A stretch of DNA of 64,000 bases. It comes from Acidobacteriota bacterium. Lineage in GTDB: Bacteria > Acidobacteriota > Blastocatellia > Pyrinomonadales > Pyrinomonadaceae. The notes beneath the pieces were generated by a model. It saw only the letters and a list, made by a program, of their open reading frames with translations, made no database searches and was not told the origin of the DNA. Each line of letters starts with the position of its first letter. Position 1 is the stretch's first letter. The stretch lies in the NCBI GenBank assembly GCA_023389035.1, contig JAEWFC010000038.1:186001-250000 (forward strand), in the 5' to 3' direction. A program made the translations under genes and the position numbers. This document shows positions 1-7,982 of the stretch, piece by piece.

Positions 1-1
1 T

Positions 2-496
2 CGGCTTTACACCGATTACCCTGTGATGTTCGCTCCGCAGGTGTTAAAGCATGCGGCAAAGAACAAGATCGACCCGCGTTTCGTGCTGGCGATAATGAAA
101 CAGGAAAGCTCGTTCCGTGCCAATGCCAAATCGCCTGCGGGTGCTCGTGGTCTTGTCCAACTGGTCTTTGATACGGCGATCAAGTACAAAGATGAGGCGG
201 GTTACCGCAATCTCAAGCCCGACGATCTTTACAGCCCTGAGACTAACGTCGCTATCGGCTCGATATATATCCGCGAGCTTAAGGACGAGTTTGACGGGAT
301 GTACGAGGCGATAGCTGCCAGCTACAACGCCGGTGAGGACAATGCCGCCCGATGGCTTGCCCGTACCAAACCTCACGAAGCAGGTATCTTTGCCTCAGAG
401 GTAGGGTTTGCGGAGACCAAGAATTACGTTTTTAAGGTGATGAACAACTACCGCATCTACCGCGAGCTTTACGATGAGAACCTCAAGAGGAAGTGA
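2..496 (+). CDS. Lytic transglycosylase, SLT/GH23 domain (5'-truncated by window edge)
   Basis: The frame is open to the left edge and the residues before the first in-frame GTG at 23 (YTDYPV) continue the family pattern, so the gene starts outside the window. The visible part is the C-terminal catalytic domain of a Slt-type murein transglycosylase. It shows the catalytic Glu in KQESSF, then SPAGARGLVQL (the AGARGLMQL-like motif), then AASYNAGEDNAARWL near the end. This family cleaves peptidoglycan glycan strands non-hydrolytically in the periplasm, giving 1,6-anhydro-muropeptides. The stop codon abuts the convergent stop of the next gene with no spacer. Family call is strong; which Slt/MltC subtype is unknown because the N-terminus is missing. 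Confidence 0.9.
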   Translation, partial: RLYTDYPVMFAPQVLKHAAKNKIDPRFVLAIMKQESSFRANAKSPAGARGLVQLVFDTAIKYKDEAGYRNLKPDDLYSPETNVAIGSIYIRELKDEFDGMYEAIAASYNAGEDNAARWLARTKPHEAGIFASEVGFAETKNYVFKVMNNYRIYRELYDENLKRK

Positions 497-1726
497 TCAG
501 TCCCAATCGTCGCGGTCGTCGAATTCGACCGTGTAGCCGCCTTCTTTCAGGCGATTTGCGACCTCTCTTCCGTGCTGTCGGTCTCGTACCTCAAGGATGG
601 TTTCGATGCCGACACTGCCTAACGGAGCCAGCCAGATCGCACGCTGGTGATAGACCTCGATGACGTTCGCACGCATCTCGGCGATTATAGCGAGCATGCC
701 TGCAAGCGAGCCCGGACGGTCAGGGACCAGCACCTTAAGAATGATATAGCGTCCGTTCCTGACGAGCACCTGCTCGATAACACGTGCGAGCACGTTTCCG
801 TCGATATTCCCGCCGCACAGCACGGCACATACACGGTCTTCCGGCTTCAGATCGATCTTTCCTGCTACGACTGCTGCGACTCCGGCAGCTCCCGCACCTT
901 CGACGACCAGATGTGCATTTTGAGCCAGGTGAAAGATCGCGTCCGATATCTCTTCTTCGCTCACGTCGACGATGTCGTCCACCTTTTCCTTGATGATAGC
1001 GAGAGTCCGTTCGGCAGGACGCTTAATGGCTATGCCGTCGGCTATGGTCGGCTTGTAATCGATCTCAACAGGCTTGCCAGCCTCTAAAGACGGCCTCACA
1101 GGTGCGACGTTCTCTGCTTGGACTCCGATGACACGCACGCCCGGAATACGTTCCTTTGCGGCTATGGCGATGCCTGAGATTATCCCGCCTCCTCCGATCG
1201 GAACGATGATCACGCTGACGTCCGGACGTGCTTCGGCGATCTCGAGGCCGATGGTCCCTTGGCCGGCGATTATCTTGTCGTCGTCGAACGCATGCACGTA
1301 GGTGTAGCCACGCTCTTCCTGCAGCTTGCGTGAATGGTCGACAGCCTCGTCAAAGGTCGAGCCGTGCATTATCACATCACCGCCCAAAGCCTTGGTCGCG
1401 ACTATCTTGGTCAGCGGAGCGAATTCCGGCAGAACGATCGTCGATCGAATGCCGTTCAGTTTTGCTGCGAGTGCGACACCCTGAGCATGGTTGCCGGCAG
1501 ATGCCGTCACGACGCCGCGTTCCTTCTCCTCGTCTGACAGCTGCGAGATCTTGTTGAACGCACCGCGGATCTTAAAGGACCCTGCACGCTGCAGGTTCTC
1601 GGCCTTCAGATAGACACGCGAACCGATCGCAGCCGTCAGCTTTTCGTCCTTGATAATAGGCGTCGTGTGCACGACACCGTCGATACGTTCACGAGCAGCA
1701 AGAATATCGGAGATCGTTACCGGCAT
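497..1726 (-). CDS. ilvA: Threonine ammonia-lyase with C-terminal ACT domain
   Basis: PLP-dependent threonine dehydratase: L-threonine to 2-oxobutanoate and ammonia, feeding isoleucine synthesis or catabolism. The PLP-lysine lies in GSFKIRGAFNKI, and the glycine loop that holds the cofactor phosphate is VPIGGGGIISG. A C-terminal ACT domain begins about residue 330 (KVLVPDRPGSLAGML). About 409 residues with one ACT domain is the size of the shorter (TdcB/short IlvA) class, not the 500-aa two-ACT E. coli IlvA. I place the start at the ATG at 1726 (MPVTISDIL) because the longer reading frame would need a TTG eight codons upstream. It is convergent and flush with the upstream transglycosylase; the shared stops form TGATCA. 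Confidence 0.92.
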   Translation of the reverse strand: MPVTISDILAARERIDGVVHTTPIIKDEKLTAAIGSRVYLKAENLQRAGSFKIRGAFNKISQLSDEEKERGVVTASAGNHAQGVALAAKLNGIRSTIVLPEFAPLTKIVATKALGGDVIMHGSTFDEAVDHSRKLQEERGYTYVHAFDDDKIIAGQGTIGLEIAEARPDVSVIIVPIGGGGIISGIAIAAKERIPGVRVIGVQAENVAPVRPSLEAGKPVEIDYKPTIADGIAIKRPAERTLAIIKEKVDDIVDVSEEEISDAIFHLAQNAHLVVEGAGAAGVAAVVAGKIDLKPEDRVCAVLCGGNIDGNVLARVIEQVLVRNGRYIILKVLVPDRPGSLAGMLAIIAEMRANVIEVYHQRAIWLAPLGSVGIETILEVRDRQHGREVANRLKEGGYTVEFDDRDDWD

Positions 1727-1785
1727 AATGTCTTGGATTATAAGTGCCAAACGCGAAAATGGCTAAATGATGCGGCCGTCTGAGA

Positions 1786-1842
1786 GTGTAACAGTCACAG
1801 GTGTTACAAACTGTTACACTGTTACAGGTGGTACAGTTACAC
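1786..1842 (-). repeat. 57-bp GTGTAAC palindromic element, copy 1 (inverted orientation)
   Basis: Begins with GTGTAACAGT and ends with ACAGTTACAC. Its reverse complement matches the copies at 5867-5923 and 6504-6560 with about four mismatches over 57 bp, so the element has a defined length and orientation. The ends are complementary (GTGTAAC/GTTACAC) and the interior carries further TGTAACA/TGTTACA words, so the whole can fold into hairpins. It lies just upstream of the threonine ammonia-lyase start. Confidence 0.8.
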
Positions 1843-1978
1843 CGGGAGACAAAAGAGGGCATAATAGTTTCCCTCTGAAGTCTAAATATTGGTGGGCAAA
1901 TTTAGTAGCTCCATTTAGAGTAACGCTCAGGGTGAAGAGTCTGCAATAAATTTCTTAATGCGTTTTCCACAGGCTGAA

Positions 1979-2089
1979 GTGTAACAGGGTGTAAGACCTG
2001 TAACTGTTACACCTTCGCTTTAACCCTTCAGTGAACAGTTACTCCACAGGCTCGAAGTGTAACAGTTGTAGCACCTGCTACTGTTACAC
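1979..2089. repeat. Two 33-34-bp GTGTAAC...GTTACAC palindromes
   Basis: Short-form elements at 1979-2012 and 2057-2089. Each opens with GTGTAACAG and closes with CTGTTACAC around a centre resembling GGTGT..ACACC/ACCTG. Both are preceded by CCACAGGCT.GAA, so the flanks are partly duplicated as well. They are related to the 57-bp element but lack its second half. Confidence 0.75.
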
Positions 2090-2105
2090 TATCGAGAATC
2101 ATTCT

Positions 2106-2381
2106 CCACGAATCACACGAAATAGGAAACCGGATCAACCTGGGTCGGTTCGTTTCTTGTTTCGTGCATTTCGTGGTTAGCTCTTTTTTCTCCACGACTC
2201 ACGCGAAATAGGAAACCCGATGAACCTGAGTCGGTTCTTTTCTTGTTTCGTGCATTTCGTGGTTAGCTCTTTTTTCACCACGAATCACACGAAATAGGAA
2301 ACCCGATCAACCTGAGTCGGTTCGTTTCTTGTTTCGTGCATTTCGTGGTTAGCTCTGTTTTCACACGAAATAGGAAACCCG
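2106..2381. repeat. 86-bp tandem hairpin repeat, three copies plus a partial fourth
   Basis: Copies at 2106-2191, 2192-2277 and 2278-2360, then a partial copy at 2361-2381. Each unit starts CCACGA(A/C)TCAC(A/G)CGAAA and ends TTTCGTGCATTTCGTGG followed by TTAGCTCTTTTTTC. The two ends are imperfect inverted repeats, and the interior GGAAAC / GTTTCTT and AACC / GGTT words can extend the stem, so each unit can form a long hairpin. Copies differ at only a few positions, implying recent duplication or homogenisation. No open frame or transposase is associated. Confidence 0.85.
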
Positions 2382-2607
2382 TCTAGTAACAGCTCGCAGA
2401 TCTATGTCTCTCGGTTCGATGTTTTGACTGCTTTTACGTTTACGTAGTGAAAGAAAGATTTATTACGGAGTTTAAATAGACCTCTCCCAACCCTTCTCCT
2501 AGGAAAGGCAGGAATGTAATGTACGTATGATTCATTACAACATACGCTACTACGTCATGTCAACCCGTTTTTTCGATCCGTGAAATATTTTTTTCTGCGA
2601 CGCATGA

Positions 2608-2766
2608 GTGTAACAGTAGCAGGTGTTAGAACCTGTTACACCCTTTGTTGAGACCGAGTGTAACACTTACAGGTGTTACAACCTGTTACACTTCAAGCCT
2701 GTGGAAAACAGGTATCAGGTGTACCACTGTAACAGTTTGTCACACCTATAGCTGTTACAGTTACAC
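2608..2766. repeat. Cluster of three GTGTAAC palindromic elements
   Basis: Two 34-bp forms at 2608-2641 and 2658-2691, each from GTGTAACA to TGTTACAC with the centre GGTGTTA.AACC, and a rearranged 48-bp form at 2719-2766 from GTGTACCACTGTAACAG to GTTACAGTTACAC. The two 34-bp copies lie in tandem and differ at only a few positions. Confidence 0.75.
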
Positions 2767-3001
2767 GCTAAAGGAACGCTCGGTTGGCTTTGGTTAGAAT
2801 TAGAAGAAGACTTGGGGTCTATTTAGTGCGGATATAGAAGAAACTGGGCCTTCCGAGCGTTCCTTAGCATGTTGTCAGTTGTTACTTCACCGGATAACGC
2901 GTCAGGGATTCCCAATTCGTATCACACACTTTCATTTTTAGCATTTCGGGGCGTTTTAGAGTATATTTAGGACAATAAATCACTAGTCCGGAGGACAAAA
3001 G

Positions 3002-4030
3002 ATGGAATTTCTGTTTGGCGGGATCGGCCTGATCTTCTTGATGTTTATCGGGATCGCACTTCTGACGATCGCGTGGAAGGCGATCAAGATCGTACCGCAA
3101 TCGAGCGTGCTGCTGATCGAAAGGCTGGGTAAATTCAATCGCGTAGCGTCAAGCGGACTGAACGTGCTCTATCCGTTCTTCGATTCGCCGCGTGCGGTCT
3201 ATTGGTCGAACGTTCGTCCGGGCATCAGCTCGATCGACCTTCGCGAGCAGTACATCGATATGCCGCCGCAGCCGGTCATCACGCGTGACAACGTGACGAT
3301 AAACGTGGACTCGGTCGTCTATTGGCAGATCACCGATCCGATAAAGGCCGTGTACGAGGTAGCTGACCTGGTCGGTGCGATCGTGCAGCTGACCATCACG
3401 GGAATGCGTTCGGTAATGGGCGATATGGACCTCGACCACACGCTGTCAAACCGCGACCAGATCAACGGAAAGCTGAGAATGATCCTCGATGAGGCGACGG
3501 ACAAGTGGGGCGTAAAGGTCACGCGTGTGGACGTAAAGAACATCAATCCGCCTGAGGACGTCCGCATCACGATGGAAAAACAGATGACCGCCGAACGAAA
3601 CCGCCGTGCCCTGATACTGCAGGCCGAGGGCGACAAGCAGGCAGCCATCACCCGTGCCGAAGGTGAAAAACAGGCAGCCGTTACGCGTTCTGAGGGTAAC
3701 AAGCAGTCCGCGATCCTCGATGCCGAAGGTGCGGCACAAGCTCGCCTGACGGCTGCTAACGCCGAATCACAGGCGATCGCACAGATCACGCAGGCTATCG
3801 GCAATGCTGACCAGACAGCCCAATACCTGATCACGTCCCGTTATATCGAATCGTTACGCGATATGACAAAGACGCAGAATTCGAAGGTCATATTTATGCC
3901 GGTCGAAACGTCCGCAATGCTTTCAAGCATCGGTGCCATCAAAGAGGTATTAGGAGCGACGGGCGAGGACGACGACCAGACGAACAAGCTGCCGCAGCCT
4001 CCGAGAGGGCCGCGTGAGCTGAATCGTTAG
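3002..4030 (+). CDS. SPFH/band 7 (stomatin-like) membrane protein
   Basis: A 342-aa paraslipin/QmcA-type protein. One N-terminal membrane anchor (about residues 5-27, GGIGLIFLMFIGIALLTIAW) is followed by the SPFH domain (about 30-210, VPQSSVLLIERLGKF at its start). A coiled-coil tail is built from roughly 10-residue repeats of the form AEG(E/D)KQAA(I/V)TR (about residues 203-250). Such proteins oligomerise on the inner membrane and organise lipid microdomains or control membrane proteases. They are often encoded next to an NfeD protein; none is visible here. Start ATG at 3002 has a good GGAGG about 8 nt upstream. A glutathione peroxidase follows 44 nt downstream. Confidence 0.9.
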   Translation: MEFLFGGIGLIFLMFIGIALLTIAWKAIKIVPQSSVLLIERLGKFNRVASSGLNVLYPFFDSPRAVYWSNVRPGISSIDLREQYIDMPPQPVITRDNVTINVDSVVYWQITDPIKAVYEVADLVGAIVQLTITGMRSVMGDMDLDHTLSNRDQINGKLRMILDEATDKWGVKVTRVDVKNINPPEDVRITMEKQMTAERNRRALILQAEGDKQAAITRAEGEKQAAVTRSEGNKQSAILDAEGAAQARLTAANAESQAIAQITQAIGNADQTAQYLITSRYIESLRDMTKTQNSKVIFMPVETSAMLSSIGAIKEVLGATGEDDDQTNKLPQPPRGPRELNR

Positions 4031-4074
4031 AAAACGAATCCGGCGTTCGCTGAAACGCGAACCATTAAACAGCT

Positions 4075-4683
4075 ATGAAGAATTTCATAATTATCGCGGG
4101 AATACTGGTCTTAACGACCGTCGTGGGACTTGCGGGTACGGCATATCATTTCGGAATGATAATGAACCCGTCACCCACGGCAGCTCCGCAAGAGAGTTCT
4201 ATGTACGACTTCACACTAAAGAATATCGACGGCCAGGACGTCAAACTGGACGCCTATCGGGGCAAGGTCACGATGCTCGTCAACACGGCGAGCAAATGCG
4301 GCCTGACGCCGCAATACGAAGGCCTGCAGACGATCTATGATCGCTACAAAGACAAGGGCTTTACCGTGCTCGGCTTCCCTGCCAATAACTTTATGGGACA
4401 GGAACCGGGTACCGAAAAAGAGATCAAGGAATTTTGCACGCTGAACTACAAGGTCACGTTCCCGATGTTCTCAAAGATCTCGGTCAAGGGCGAAGACCAG
4501 CATCCGCTCTACACCTTCCTGACCCACAAGGACACGAACCCCGGATTCGAAGGCGACATCACGTGGAACTTTGAGAAGTTTCTCGCTGACAAGAACGGCA
4601 AGATCGTGGCGAGGTTCTCACCGAAGACGAAACCCGACGATCCTGAGATAATCAAGGCGATCGAAGCCGAACTCGCCAAGTAG
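4075..4683 (+). CDS. Glutathione peroxidase family protein, membrane-anchored or exported
   Basis: A 202-aa thiol peroxidase of the GPx fold. The peroxidatic Cys is in NTASKCGLTPQYEGL, so a cysteine stands at the position of selenocysteine in animal enzymes. The family motif LGFPANNFMGQEPG and the Trp-bearing GDITWNFEKFLADKNG follow. Residues 1-25 form a hydrophobic signal or anchor absent from cytosolic GPx proteins, placing it in the envelope. Most bacterial Cys-GPx enzymes use thioredoxin rather than glutathione, so the true reductant is unknown. A strong hairpin-plus-T terminator follows, so it probably ends the SPFH-GPx transcript. Confidence 0.9.
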   Translation: MKNFIIIAGILVLTTVVGLAGTAYHFGMIMNPSPTAAPQESSMYDFTLKNIDGQDVKLDAYRGKVTMLVNTASKCGLTPQYEGLQTIYDRYKDKGFTVLGFPANNFMGQEPGTEKEIKEFCTLNYKVTFPMFSKISVKGEDQHPLYTFLTHKDTNPGFEGDITWNFEKFLADKNGKIVARFSPKTKPDDPEIIKAIEAELAK

Positions 4684-4708
4684 CAGGTTCTTCGGCGATA
4701 ATAAATCA

Positions 4709-4768
4709 AGGCCCGCATCCGAACGCGTCAGACGGTCTTCGACGCGGAGCAGGTGCGGGCTTTCGTTT
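4709..4768 (+). terminator. Rho-independent terminator after glutathione peroxidase
   Basis: Arms GCCCGCA (4711-4717) and TGCGGGC (4754-4760) enclose a long, partly self-paired loop and are followed by TTTCGTTTTG. It lies in the 105-bp gap before mltG. Confidence 0.6.
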
Positions 4769-4788
4769 TGTCTTTCCTTTAGGCGTTT

Positions 4789-5862
4789 ATGAAATTCGTG
4801 AAGCTTGCAGGTGCATTGGTCTCGGTCATACTGGTCCTTTCGGGCGTTGTCGCATGGTGGTTCTATAGCTCGCTGAATACGACCGTTGAGCACGATAAGT
4901 CGCAGACCTACATCGCCATCGAACGGGGAACCAGTCCGGGACAGATCATCACAAAGCTCGAGACCGAAGGCATCGTAAGCGACAGCCTGCCTCTGCGGCT
5001 TTATCTGAGGACGTTCGCAGATACGTCAAAGATGCAGGCAGGCGATTACCGCTTTCCTTCGCCGATATCGGCACTGGGTGTGCTAAAAGAGCTTGAAAAG
5101 GGTTCGGTCCAAACGAAGCGGATCACTATCCCCGAAGGCTTTACGCGTTTCGACATCGCTAAACGCATCGGAGACGTTTTCCCGCAAGATCCGCCGTTGA
5201 CCGAAGACCAGCTGCTGCTATTGATGAATGATACGTCAGCGATCAAGGACCTGGCTCCGCAGGCACGAAACCTTGAGGGCTATCTCTACCCAAGCACGTA
5301 CGACCTGTCGCCGGACGCAAAACCTGAGGAGGTCGTCGAAAAAGCTGTCGAGCAATTCAAAAAGGTCTGGAAGCCCGAATGGACGGAGCGAGCACGGCAG
5401 CTCGGCCGAACACCTCACGAGATAGTTACTATCGCTTCGCTAATAGAGACCGAATCGCCGCTTGAAAGCGAAAGGCCGATAGTCGCCTCGGTGATCTACA
5501 ATCGGTTGTCGAAGAGCATACCGCTTGGCATCGACCAGACGGCCGTCTATATCGCAAAGATGGAAAAGCGTTGGGACGGAACGATCCATAAGAGCGATCT
5601 GGACTCGACATCGCCATACAACACTCGAAAGTACGGCGGCATCCCACCGGGACCGATCTCGTCTGTCTCAGTAAGTGCGATAGAGGCAGCCCTGAACCCG
5701 GTTCAGACCGATTACATCTACTACGTGCTGAACGTGCAGAAGAACGACGGCTCGCATCACTTCTACGCATCAGCGGTAGACTTCGAACGCGGCAAGGCGG
5801 AATATCAAAGGTGGCTAACCGAGCAGCGTAGGCTAAAACGCGAAAGCGAAGCTAACAACTAG
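4789..5862 (+). CDS. mltG: Endolytic murein transglycosylase MltG
   Basis: A 357-aa inner-membrane enzyme that cuts nascent glycan strands and helps set their length. An N-terminal transmembrane helix (about residues 4-25) is followed by a LysM-like region and the YceG domain. Diagnostic stretches are EGFTRFDIAKRI, LEGYLYPSTYDL, the catalytic Glu region IASLIETES, VIYNRLSKSIPLGIDQTAVY and SPYNTRKYGGIPPGPIS near the end. Length matches the family. The usual partners (ruvX, tmk, holB) are not adjacent. The stop is followed 4 nt later by a 57-bp repeat. Confidence 0.95.
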   Translation: MKFVKLAGALVSVILVLSGVVAWWFYSSLNTTVEHDKSQTYIAIERGTSPGQIITKLETEGIVSDSLPLRLYLRTFADTSKMQAGDYRFPSPISALGVLKELEKGSVQTKRITIPEGFTRFDIAKRIGDVFPQDPPLTEDQLLLLMNDTSAIKDLAPQARNLEGYLYPSTYDLSPDAKPEEVVEKAVEQFKKVWKPEWTERARQLGRTPHEIVTIASLIETESPLESERPIVASVIYNRLSKSIPLGIDQTAVYIAKMEKRWDGTIHKSDLDSTSPYNTRKYGGIPPGPISSVSVSAIEAALNPVQTDYIYYVLNVQKNDGSHHFYASAVDFERGKAEYQRWLTEQRRLKRESEANN

Positions 5863-5866
5863 CAAA

Positions 5867-5923
5867 GTGTAACTGTAACACCTGTAACAATGTAACAGTT
5901 TGTAACACCTGCAACTGTTACAC
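5867..5923 (+). repeat. 57-bp GTGTAAC palindromic element, copy 2
   Basis: From GTGTAACTGTAACACC to CAACTGTTACAC. It differs from the copy at 6504-6560 at only two positions and is in the same orientation. Together the two bracket a single small membrane-protein gene (5992-6489). Confidence 0.85.
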
Positions 5924-5991
5924 TCTTGGTACTCGACTCCGACGCGAAGAACGGCGGAACATTTGACGCCAGATATTGTCTAATTTGACTG

Positions 5992-6489
5992 ATGAGTAAA
6001 AATTCGATCTCTAAAGCCGAGCGAATCCTCTTACTATCATTCAGCTTCGCTGCTCTCGCATTTTTCGCGTTGGGGATTTCCGCCGAAGTAACTCAGGTGT
6101 ACAACAATTCAGTGGCCGAGCATCAAAAGGAACTCGCACGGCAAGCCGGAGCGGAGAATATTCCCAGCTTCTCTGTTGATCATGGACCTTATCACAGCAT
6201 CCCGCTAATGAATCTGATCTTGCTGCCTATTTTTCTCTCGCTGCTACGAGCAAGGAGCTACATCCTTTCGACTTCCTTGACGGCTTTATTGGGCGTTTTT
6301 CTTACGTTGAGTATTGCTTCGCGGCTGGACAGTGGTCAATTAGGAACCGATCCATGGCATGAGATCTGGATAAATACGATGATTTATGATTACCTCGCGG
6401 CATTTGTGATCGCTGTTCTCCTCATTTGGCAGTGCTCGATACTCTGGCGTGTTTTCTCACATGATCGCCCGAACCCGGTGCTGAAATAA
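5992..6489 (+). CDS. Hypothetical multipass membrane protein flanked by direct repeats
   Basis: 165 residues that I do not recognise. Hydrophobicity suggests about four membrane segments: residues about 10-32 (ILLLSFSFAALAFFALGI), 70-88 (IPLMNLILLPIFLSLL), 92-110 and 130-155 (YLAAFVIAVLLIWQCSILW). A periplasmic loop between the first two is polar. Base composition is visibly more AT-rich than neighbours. The gene lies between two nearly identical 57-bp repeats in direct orientation, with neither neighbour functionally related, which suggests acquisition as a unit or repeat insertion on both sides. No function is proposed. Confidence 0.7.
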   Translation: MSKNSISKAERILLLSFSFAALAFFALGISAEVTQVYNNSVAEHQKELARQAGAENIPSFSVDHGPYHSIPLMNLILLPIFLSLLRARSYILSTSLTALLGVFLTLSIASRLDSGQLGTDPWHEIWINTMIYDYLAAFVIAVLLIWQCSILWRVFSHDRPNPVLK

Positions 6490-6503
6490 TCAGGAACGAA
6501 TGC

Positions 6504-6560
6504 GTGTAACTGTAACACCTGTAACAATGTAACAGTTTGTAACACCTGTGACTGTTACAC
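6504..6560 (+). repeat. 57-bp GTGTAAC palindromic element, copy 3
   Basis: From GTGTAACTGTAACACC to TGACTGTTACAC, in direct orientation relative to copy 2 with two mismatches. It lies 14 bp after the stop of the membrane-protein gene and 45 bp before the HAD gene. Confidence 0.85.
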
Positions 6561-6605
6561 TCTCATTTACAGTGAACCTACGACCGAACTACGCATCTCA
6601 TATAC

Positions 6606-7487
6606 TTGGATAAATCTATTAAATTACTGGCACTCGACCTTGATGGCACGGTCCTCGACTCACGAGGGCAAGTGCCTGAGGCAAATCGCGACGCGATCAG
6701 GGCGGCAGAGGATGCCGGTGTCCTCGTAACGATCGCGACAGGCAGGCGTTTTCGCGATGCAAGGCCTGTTGGGATCGATCTCGAGCTGAATGCACCGCTG
6801 ATCACACACAACGGAGCACTTGTAAAATATGCTGAAACGCTGGATTCCGTTGCAGCTTCGATCCTCGACCTTGATACGACACGCGAGATTGTCCGCGTAG
6901 GCAAGCAGCATGGCGGAGACGCTCTGGTAAGTGCTGATCCGCATGGAAAAGGATCTCTGCTCTACGACCGTATCTCGAAAAATAACCTTCCGCTGCAAAA
7001 GTATCTACAGTGGTCTGAAAGCCTTCACGGCGATGAGGCTGCAGAGGCCGTGATACACGTCTCAGACCTGCACGACGCACTGGCAGATCACGAGGTGATT
7101 CACATCTCGTTCTCAGGCGGCTGCAGGCCGATGGCAGAGCTGCAAGAGCTGCTGGCCAAAGAACTCGGCGATACGGTCACAATTCTGCCGACGATCTATC
7201 CTGCATTGGATTTCACGCTCATCGACATTCTGCCGCCTGACGCATCAAAAGGCATCGGTGTCGAGAAGCTTGCAATATTGAACGGGCTCACGGCGGAGAA
7301 CGTGATGGTCATCGGTGACAATTTTAACGATATGGAGATGCTTGAGTTCGCCGGAACGCCTGTCGTGATGGGAAACGCAGACCCTAGTTTGCTTGAACGC
7401 CCTGAATTTTATACAACATTAGGTAACAACGAAAGCGGAGTTGCAGCAGCTATAGAGCGATTCATTTTGAACGGAGAAAATAATTAA
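6606..7487 (+). CDS. HAD-family sugar/nucleotide phosphatase, Cof type
   Basis: A 293-aa HAD hydrolase of the Cof/YidA group. Motif I is LLALDLDGTVLDS (nucleophile Asp), motif II VTIATGR, motif III the Lys in KGIGVEKLA, motif IV VIGDNFNDMEML. A C2-type cap domain lies between motifs II and III. These enzymes dephosphorylate sugar phosphates, FMN/PLP or nucleotides; the substrate cannot be read from sequence. The start is a TTG at 6606 with no clear Shine-Dalgarno, chosen because it gives the expected distance to motif I and no ATG lies in frame nearby. The stop is directly followed by the GTG of the cyclophilin gene, so the two are probably cotranscribed. Confidence 0.88.
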   Translation: MDKSIKLLALDLDGTVLDSRGQVPEANRDAIRAAEDAGVLVTIATGRRFRDARPVGIDLELNAPLITHNGALVKYAETLDSVAASILDLDTTREIVRVGKQHGGDALVSADPHGKGSLLYDRISKNNLPLQKYLQWSESLHGDEAAEAVIHVSDLHDALADHEVIHISFSGGCRPMAELQELLAKELGDTVTILPTIYPALDFTLIDILPPDASKGIGVEKLAILNGLTAENVMVIGDNFNDMEMLEFAGTPVVMGNADPSLLERPEFYTTLGNNESGVAAAIERFILNGENN

Positions 7488-7982
7488 GTGGCTAACAGAA
7501 CAGCGGTTATCGAAACGAACAAGGGCACGATCAAGTTTGAGCTTTTGGAGCAGGAAGCACCGAAAACAACAGAGAATTTCCGCCTTTTGGCAGAACGGAA
7601 GTATTATGACGGGGTGATATTTCACAGGGTCATCCCGAACTTTATGATCCAGGGCGGTGACCCGCTAGGCGAAGGCTACGGCGGTGAATCGGCATGGGGC
7701 GGAAAGTTCGACGATGAGATCGACCGGAACTCAGATCTTTATGCCGGAGTATACGAAAAAGGCACCGTTGCAATGGCTAATTCAGGCCCGAACACCAACG
7801 GTTCGCAGTTCTTTATAATGCACATCGACTATCCGCTGCCGCCAAGCTATACGAAATTCGGCAAGGTGCTGGAGGGCAATGATATCGTCGATGCAATAGC
7901 CAATGTCGACCGTAATCCGAAGGACAAACCGCTGGAAGCGGTCGTGATGAACCGCGTCTATATCGAGGAACAGCCGTCCTAA
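7488..7982 (+). CDS. Cyclophilin-type peptidyl-prolyl cis-trans isomerase, cytosolic
   Basis: 164 aa, no signal peptide. It carries the cyclophilin signature: YYDGVIFHRVIPNFMIQGGDP with the catalytic Arg after FH, then NTNGSQFFI. It catalyses proline isomerisation during folding. It starts at GTG 7488 immediately after the HAD stop and its TAA overlaps the ATG of dtd by 1 nt, so HAD, cyclophilin and dtd form one tight operon. A second, exported cyclophilin follows dtd. Confidence 0.92.
   Translation: MANRTAVIETNKGTIKFELLEQEAPKTTENFRLLAERKYYDGVIFHRVIPNFMIQGGDPLGEGYGGESAWGGKFDDEIDRNSDLYAGVYEKGTVAMANSGPNTNGSQFFIMHIDYPLPPSYTKFGKVLEGNDIVDAIANVDRNPKDKPLEAVVMNRVYIEEQPS

Larger units (their letters stand above)
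1751..3001. other. 1.25-kb gene-free, repeat-rich intergenic region
   Basis: No credible coding sequence is visible. Short open frames here are made of repeat sequence. The region holds one 57-bp and four 34-bp-class GTGTAAC/GTTACAC palindromic elements plus one rearranged 48-bp version, a tandem array of 86-bp hairpin units, and an AT-richer stretch at about 2385-2600 in which I see nothing specific. The promoter of the SPFH gene should lie in the last 200 bp. Both flanking genes point away from or into housekeeping neighbours, so this looks like an accumulation site for non-coding repeats. Confidence 0.8.

Noticed and set aside
1767..1949. 60-aa open frame in the repeat region
   Set aside because: It is largely a translation of the 57-bp GTGTAAC element, with no RBS and no protein-like composition.
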